A DNA stretch of 37,581 nucleotides from Photobacterium carnosum (GTDB lineage: Bacteria; Pseudomonadota; Gammaproteobacteria; Enterobacterales; Vibrionaceae), in contig NZ_NPIB01000036.1 of assembly GCF_002849605.1 (NCBI RefSeq), forward strand, positions 1 through 37,581, written 5' to 3'. The notes beneath the pieces were generated by a model. It searched no databases. It was given only the letters and a program-made list of their open reading frames with translations, and had not been told where the DNA came from. Below are positions 32,869 to 37,581 of this stretch, piece after piece. Positions within the stretch are counted from its first letter, which is position 1. Each line of letters starts with the position of its first letter. The position numbers and the translations under genes are program-made.

Positions 32869-35800
32869 TTATAGCTGTTCTGTTTTCATCACACTGCTTA
32901 TCCCGTTAGATAGGCTGAAACTTAATGTTCCGAGTGTTAAATCATATCCGCTGAGATCTACACTGCCGCCTGTAGCATTAATGCTGAGTGCTTGGCGTGA
33001 ACCGTCTGCTTTGATGTGAACTACTGTTAACCACGGATACTTAACGTGGTTCCAGATGACTTCGCTACCTGATAGCTCCACAGTGTTAGTTCGTGGAGAC
33101 TGGTCTATCGTTTTTGTTTTTTGCTCTTTCAAGCCCTTTATTTCTATCGTTACTTCATGCTCGCCTTCAAACATTTTAATGGCATTGATATGTGCCGAAG
33201 CCGGAATTTGTAAGCTGAAGGTCTTCTTATCGCTATGATCGATCTCATTGAAATGTACGGGATACATCACTGCGCCATCGGTCGTATTGATCAAAATGGT
33301 GAATGTAGAGTTACTCGTGCCATTGTCTTCATACATAGTGTTATCAGACATAATTACGGGGTCAAGCCACACTTTACCATCAACGATTTCACCAGAAATC
33401 ATCAGTGTTGGTTCTGTCGTTTGAAGCAGGTTTGTTGTGGTGTTAGAGAACCACGATTTTGCATTGATGTGGCTAGCCACTTTGCTGTAGTTGTACTGGG
33501 TAAAGCGATCACCGGTACAGTAATTCATGACATCTGAATCGGAATGGATTGATGGATCCTTTGGTGATATCACGTTGTTGTTAGTACGATCAAACAAGGG
33601 CGATGGACTGTGTTTCCCTTGGTCTACACCTTCCCATGCGTCTGAGTTCCAGAATGCTTCAGATGAAGTTTTACCACAGCCTGGAGCATGGTTAAGACCA
33701 AAGTTGTGTCCTAACTCATGCACGAATACTGAACGTAAGTAGGGTGGACAAGATGCATCACGACCGACAGCAGACGTTCCACCGACAAAGGCTAAGCCGA
33801 CGGTACCATAGCATCCGCCCGGAACAAGGCCATAGAAGTAGGAGAGGCCATCAGTTTCCAGTTTGCGGATTTTCTCCACGATATCTAAGGATTGGTTCAA
33901 TACTGAAGGGGTTTCTACTGATTCACGTACCGAGATGTTGACGGTCGATAATGGATAGGCTTGTTTGATCGTATCACTAAATGCATCAATGTCTGGTGCT
34001 AGTGCTTCACTGCGATCGTTATAACCAGGAACTAGCTTCAGGTTTAACGTGGAGTGAATATTGACTTTCGGCATGGTTGTCATCGACAGACCAGTATCGG
34101 TACTGATGTTCATTACCATATTGTTGTCAATGAAAGTTCGGGCGGTTTGTTCATCAATGATGCTATAACATGTTTCTGCACGATCATAGCTTGGAGCATC
34201 AAACGGACCGACTTTGGCTTCTGTAGGACACGTCATTGCAGTGGTCATTGTTTGACCGTTTGCAGAAAGTGTCATATTAACCGCTGGCATGGTTGTGTCA
34301 GAAGCATCCTGAGCGTACAAGTAGGCACGTACCATGGTTTTGGCTTTTGGTGCGATAATTTGGTGTTCAGATCGAGGAGATAGCAGCGTTGACTGACCAA
34401 TTTCGACGTTTTGCAACACAACAGATTGTTGATGTGCATTGACACGAACAGTATAAGTAATCGGTGTAGCGACGTCATAGTATTCAGGATTAGCCTGTAC
34501 TGTGATGATACTTTCGCCCTCGGCCTGTGGGATGAGTTTGCCGTTTTTACTAATAGTCACTACCTTTTCATTCGAAGAGGTCATGATGTATGAAGACGTA
34601 ATAATTTCTTTACCATCAGCCACACGATGTAATAGCGGCATCGACAGATAGAAATCAGTTTGTGTCGGGTGCAAGGTGATCTGTTGTGGAACAAGTGACG
34701 TTAAGGTGGCAGGCGTTAAACAGTCAAGGACAGCAACAACATTTTGGCCTTGTGTCCGTTTATAGTTGTGTGAGTCTGATTGACAGATCTGACCGTTTGT
34801 TGGTTGGCGATTAATCTGTACCCAATACTTACCGCCATCGTTTTGGCTAAAGTAAATCCCTCGGCCGTAATCATAAATACCTTTTTTTGAATAAGATTTG
34901 TTTTCGCTGAATATTTGGTTGCTGGTGTATTGGCTACGAATGTTCACACCGACAGAATTGGTATTCGGATCAATATTTTTAACATTGATGGCTAGTTTAT
35001 CCATCGCTGAGGTATGTACATCAGCAGTTTGGCTTGGCACAGAACAACCTGTGTCATTACAGGCGGCAACGGCGTACTGGTATTGGGTATTTTGTGTTAC
35101 ACCAGTGGCTGCTGTGTCGACAAAGCTGACATCCGTCAGATCATCGGCAATGATTTCCCCATTACGGAATACTTGATAATGTGTTGCGCCAGAAGTGACA
35201 TTCCAGTTAACAATATTGGTACGTGTACCGTTATTAATCAGTGATGGAGGAGGGGGTGTATTAGGGATAACCTCTGGCGTCGGTAGCGTTTCAATTGCTA
35301 ATGTTGCACTTTTTTCTTCTGCACAACCATATTGGTTACAAGCTTCAATTTGGTAGCTATAACGGGTTTCTGAGGACAGGCTAATATCCTTGAAAGTTAA
35401 GCTTTTGGTAGCAGAACTTTGAGCAACCATCATACCATCGCGGTAGATTTTATAGAGATCTGCTTTTTCTACCTTATCCCATGTCAGAGTGGCGGTATCA
35501 TGCGTTGCCTCGAGAAGAGAAAGAGAGGCAGGAGAATGTGACGGCAGCAGGTTGCTATTCCATGCACAGGATGCTGTTTCAATTATCACGCGAGTATCAG
35601 CATCTAATTGAGTGGCCGCTGGCATATACTCAATTAAACAACCATTACCATAGTCGTAATTACCGAATTGGGTGTTAACAATCACAACACCTAAGTCATT
35701 CCATGTTAGTTCCCATTCCGGTGGAATAAAGTCAAAAACATTACGGAAGCTAGATTCGTCGGTAAATGAACTCGGGAAATCAAACAACAAATAGTTATCA

Positions 35801-36033
35801 CTATTTAAGCGGTAGCGCGTATTGTTAATTTCAATATAACGTTGTTTATCTTCACCAACAATTATGTTGTTACTATTTTCAGCCAGCGATTTAATATCGT
35901 TGAGCTTGTTTTGAATTTTCTGGTAAATATTTTGTGATGTTTGTTCAAAATAAGGGGTATTGGTCTTAGCGTGTGCTTGACCTGTCATGGCTAGTGCAGA
36001 CATGACTAGCACTGATAATATTTTTATTTTCAT
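32869..36033 (-). CDS. Large secreted zinc metalloprotease (metzincin) with fibronectin-III and Ig-like domains
   Basis: An exported protein of 1054 aa with a signal peptide (residues 1-22, cleavage after QAHA). In order: an N-terminal domain (~25-160), two fibronectin type III domains (~167-250 and ~262-341), a region with a Big2-like Ig fold (~445-535; TSSNEKVVTISKNGKL), another beta-rich domain, the catalytic domain (~680-865), and a C-terminal beta domain. The zinc site is H772-E-L-G-H776-N-F-G-L-N-H782, with a Met-turn at M836 (SDVMNYC), which makes it a metzincin. Cys-rich surroundings (GGCYG, CPPYL, GCGKT) suggest disulfides. It resembles StcE/TagA- and reprolysin-like bacterial secreted proteases in general layout, but the exact peptidase family is not certain. 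It is probably degradative or a virulence factor. Confidence 0.85.
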   Translation of the reverse strand: MKIKILSVLVMSALAMTGQAHAKTNTPYFEQTSQNIYQKIQNKLNDIKSLAENSNNIIVGEDKQRYIEINNTRYRLNSDNYLLFDFPSSFTDESSFRNVFDFIPPEWELTWNDLGVVIVNTQFGNYDYGNGCLIEYMPAATQLDADTRVIIETASCAWNSNLLPSHSPASLSLLEATHDTATLTWDKVEKADLYKIYRDGMMVAQSSATKSLTFKDISLSSETRYSYQIEACNQYGCAEEKSATLAIETLPTPEVIPNTPPPPSLINNGTRTNIVNWNVTSGATHYQVFRNGEIIADDLTDVSFVDTAATGVTQNTQYQYAVAACNDTGCSVPSQTADVHTSAMDKLAINVKNIDPNTNSVGVNIRSQYTSNQIFSENKSYSKKGIYDYGRGIYFSQNDGGKYWVQINRQPTNGQICQSDSHNYKRTQGQNVVAVLDCLTPATLTSLVPQQITLHPTQTDFYLSMPLLHRVADGKEIITSSYIMTSSNEKVVTISKNGKLIPQAEGESIITVQANPEYYDVATPITYTVRVNAHQQSVVLQNVEIGQSTLLSPRSEHQIIAPKAKTMVRAYLYAQDASDTTMPAVNMTLSANGQTMTTAMTCPTEAKVGPFDAPSYDRAETCYSIIDEQTARTFIDNNMVMNISTDTGLSMTTMPKVNIHSTLNLKLVPGYNDRSEALAPDIDAFSDTIKQAYPLSTVNISVRESVETPSVLNQSLDIVEKIRKLETDGLSYFYGLVPGGCYGTVGLAFVGGTSAVGRDASCPPYLRSVFVHELGHNFGLNHAPGCGKTSSEAFWNSDAWEGVDQGKHSPSPLFDRTNNNVISPKDPSIHSDSDVMNYCTGDRFTQYNYSKVASHINAKSWFSNTTTNLLQTTEPTLMISGEIVDGKVWLDPVIMSDNTMYEDNGTSNSTFTILINTTDGAVMYPVHFNEIDHSDKKTFSLQIPASAHINAIKMFEGEHEVTIEIKGLKEQKTKTIDQSPRTNTVELSGSEVIWNHVKYPWLTVVHIKADGSRQALSINATGGSVDLSGYDLTLGTLSFSLSNGISSVMKTEQL

Positions 36034-36349
36034 GTGATTATACTTTCTTGAAAGTTAAATTATGCTTTTGCAATATGTTAAGTGTTCAAGTTAATGTATA
36101 CAAGTTAAACTTATGACTACTACAATATTTAATGATGGTTGTGTGAGCTTAATGAATTTGCACTAATATCGCGCATTATCATCGGTGTTCGTAAGAATCT
36201 TCCTGAAACAGTAATTTCCCCTAAAAAAGCATTACAAATAAGCTTTAATATAACGTTACTATTTTGTTAACTTATTACCCGAGCCTAAATTATCACTTTG
36301 GGTGATTTTCGTAAGCTAATCACAAAAAAACAGGGTTATTCATCAGGTT
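36034..36349. other. Promoter region of the metalloprotease and adjoining non-coding DNA
   Basis: About 315 AT-rich bases with no gene. A TTTCTTGAAAG inverted repeat lies close to the protease start. Confidence 0.35.
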
Positions 36350-36445
36350 ATAAATTTGGTAGTCATTACAGATGTTATGTGAAATGGGTGCCTAAAATTC
36401 ATCGAAATGGGTCGGCTACGCGACACATATCCTTATCTGTTATGT
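36350..36445. repeat. Dispersed repeat, copy B, within a larger inverted-repeat structure
   Basis: 36350-36405 matches the repeat at 28664-28720. Here it continues into a folded structure: ACAGAT...ATGTG (36368-36381) is complementary to CACAT...ATCTGT (36424-36440), with two direct copies of GAAATGGGT inside. Two separated complementary boxes on each arm are reminiscent of an attC-like hairpin, and it lies just where the attC of the neighbouring cassette would be expected. Confidence 0.5.
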
Positions 36446-36767
36446 TTAACGAAACCTAGTAAGAAGAGCCAAACCAGCCAAGGTCAAAGTTCCTAAAACT
36501 CCGAGGGCTGCACCTTTCGCAAAGCCAGCTTCGTGACCTCTTGAATAGCCTTTTTCTTCCCCTGCAGTGTACACTTTAAAGTCCTCACTTCGTTCACTGG
36601 CAAAAATATAGTCTTTATATTCTTACGCCATTTCAAGCTTTTCCATAAGACGCTCTAGTAATTGCTTTGCAAGCCTCGGCTGTAAATCGATTCAGTTCAG
36701 CAAATTCCTTTAATTTATTATCATCTTTAAGAATTCCTTGTGCATTTTCGTATATATTATTTTTCAT
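36446..36767 (-). pseudogene. Degenerate integron-cassette gene
   Basis: Starting at the ATG 36767 (AGGA ribosome site upstream), 44 codons read MKNNIYENAQGILKDDNKLK... and stop at 36633. The other frame over the same end also looks coding (LAKQLLERLMEKLEMA), then meets TAA at 36623 and continues open to 36446 with DYIFASERSEDFKVYTAGEE and a glycine-rich hydrophobic C-terminal helix (GAALGVLGTLTLAGLALL). This pattern suggests one or two genes broken by a frameshift plus a stop. Alternatively the 44-residue peptide is a genuine small cassette protein. It lies 28 bases after the attC site, the normal position of the next cassette gene. Confidence 0.5.
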
Positions 36768-36795
36768 GAGATCTTCCTGTTGGTAAAAAATCAAG

Positions 36796-36917
36796 TAACG
36801 CCCTGTTAAGGTGTGAGCAACGCAATACAAAAGCCTCCGCACACCACCTTAAACACTAAACGCAACGCATAGTAAAAATGCCACGCGTTGCGAATCACTC
36901 TTGAACAGTTTGTTAGC
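36796..36917 (-). other. attC recombination site of a chromosomal (super)integron
   Basis: Read on the minus strand, it starts GCTAACAAACTGTTCAAGAG and ends AACAGGGCGTTA. The terminal boxes are complementary (AACTGTT with AACAG), the inner boxes AAGAGTGA...GCAACGC and GCGTTGC-TCAC...CTT pair, and a GTGGCATTT / TGCGTTTAGTGTT centre is present. This is the organisation of Vibrio VCR-type sites at about the usual length (122 nt). It lies 21 bases after the stop of the cassette gene at 36939, in the same orientation. Confidence 0.88.
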
Positions 36918-36938
36918 TGCAGCCTAATAAGCGTCTTG

Positions 36939-37466
36939 CTACAATATTCTAGTTGGGTCTTTTAGAATTAATTCAACAATCTGAGTCACTAATGGAAACA
37001 AGCTATAATAAAGAACTCCATCCTCAAAACTCTCACTTTTGTGAAATAATTTATTTCGAGTATCAGTAATTCTCTTAATCATTGCATAATCAACATCTCT
37101 TTCGCCTGCTACGCTGCTAACTTTATATATTCCCAACTCACGAATTAAATCAAATAATTTTTCGTTTCTGAATTTAGCAGTGCGATTCAAGGAACTTAGT
37201 AAAAGACTTTTCTTTGGACCTAAAAATTCATTGGCTAAATTTCTAATTTTCTCTTCCTCTATGTCAGTGAACATATTTCCAGCAGGAAACATTCGAGAAT
37301 AAAGTTCACAGCCTTCAAGGATTTCCAATACTAAGAACAAGTGAAAGAACTTTGACTTACTACTCTCTGCTTTTAACCCATTATGATAATGACTAATAAA
37401 CTCATTATCATTAACCTGAGAAAAATCAAAGTCAGAGAACTTTACGTGCGTTATTGTTGTGGCTTA
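36939..37466 (-). CDS. Integron cassette gene for a HEPN-like protein, 5' end removed by the IS
   Basis: The frame is open from the TAG at 36939 up to about 37466 without any ATG before the IS boundary, so only the C-terminal ~175 residues remain. The nominal start at 37340 is an internal TTG and is not credible, since coding-like sequence (VKFSDFDFSQVNDNEFISHY and on) continues upstream. An all-helical domain with a length-six R-N-K-L-F-H motif in TDTRNKLFHKSE matches the Rx4-6H catalytic signature of HEPN ribonucleases. The preceding FFHLFLVLEILE helix fits such domains. Cassette HEPN proteins are often toxin or defence proteins; that role is inferred. The gene is followed by the attC site and is presumably inactive. 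Confidence 0.6.
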
Positions 37467-37473
37467 ATGAACT

Positions 37474-37581
37474 TGTACACCTAAATAGGATAAAATACTC
37501 TTAATATCAAAATGGTGTACATAATGAAAAAAGCTCGAACAACTTATTCAGTCGCATTCAAACACGATGCTGCTAATTTAG
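37474..37581 (+). mobile_element. 5' end of an IS3-family-like insertion sequence (terminal repeat and OrfA start)
   Basis: The terminal repeat TGTACACCTAAATAG starts at 37474. An ATG at 37524 begins MKKARTTYSVAFKHDAANL, the N-terminus typical of IS3-family OrfA (helix-turn-helix transposase subunit). The frame runs off the window. The terminal repeat mirrors that at 94-108, and both copies point in the plus direction. It interrupts the HEPN-like cassette gene. Confidence 0.8.

Noticed and set aside
33056..35678. Many plus-strand frames of 60-109 codons within the metalloprotease gene
   Set aside because: All are antisense shadows of the 1054-codon gene, which has a signal peptide, domains and a terminator.

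Overview
The window looks like chromosomal DNA of a marine gammaproteobacterium in the Vibrionaceae, most likely Photobacterium. This rests on the low-GC sequence, a VCR/superintegron-type attC site, a CARB-type class A beta-lactamase, a Rof protein, a cysteine desulfidase/permease pair, and a solute-binding protein that resembles the Vibrio chitin-oligosaccharide-binding protein. The genus is inferred, not proven. Both window ends lie inside copies of what appears to be one IS3-family element (3' end at 1-108, 5' end from 37474), so the window may be a draft contig that stopped at a repeat.

Left part (0.1-4.1 kb): an AT-rich two-gene cassette of unknown function with a perfect CRP-like palindrome in front of it, a NiCoT nickel/cobalt transporter, thiol peroxidase tpx, and a small conserved-looking protein.

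Central minus-strand block (17.4-4.2 kb): this reads as a carbohydrate/glycopeptide scavenging region. It holds an AraC regulator, fructose-type PTS EIIC and EIIB, a second AraC regulator, a periplasmic protein resembling the g-type lysozyme inhibitor PliG, a cytoplasmic GH2 beta-mannosidase, a Dpp/chitooligosaccharide-type binding protein, two permeases with no ATPase gene nearby, an M17 leucyl aminopeptidase and a glycosylasparaginase. Together the enzymes could dismantle the core of an N-glycan still attached to asparagine: Man-beta-GlcNAc, then GlcNAc-Asn, then the peptide. That pathway is inferred.

Middle (17.7-27.3 kb): lipoprotein, DEDDh exonuclease, EamA transporter, a cyuA/cyuP-like cysteine desulfidase and permease, a PurR-box-controlled NCS2 purine permease preceded by a possible small RNA gene, a small protein, rof, and a chromosomal CARB-like beta-lactamase.

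RNA region (27.5-28.6 kb): one strong promoter followed by five good tRNA genes (Ser, Thr, Tyr, Gly, Asn). After these come three tandem 91-nt tRNA-Asn-derived copies, each with an enlarged D-arm and its own copy of the same terminator. This is the most unusual structure in the window.

Right part (28.8-37.6 kb): a small catabolic cluster (MFS transporter, RidA, TIM-barrel isomerase, divergent YheO/DauR-type regulator with candidate operators), a short protein, and a large secreted zinc metalloprotease. These lie between two direct copies of a ~56-bp dispersed repeat. The window ends in integron cassettes: a broken cassette, an attC site, and a HEPN-like cassette gene cut by the IS.
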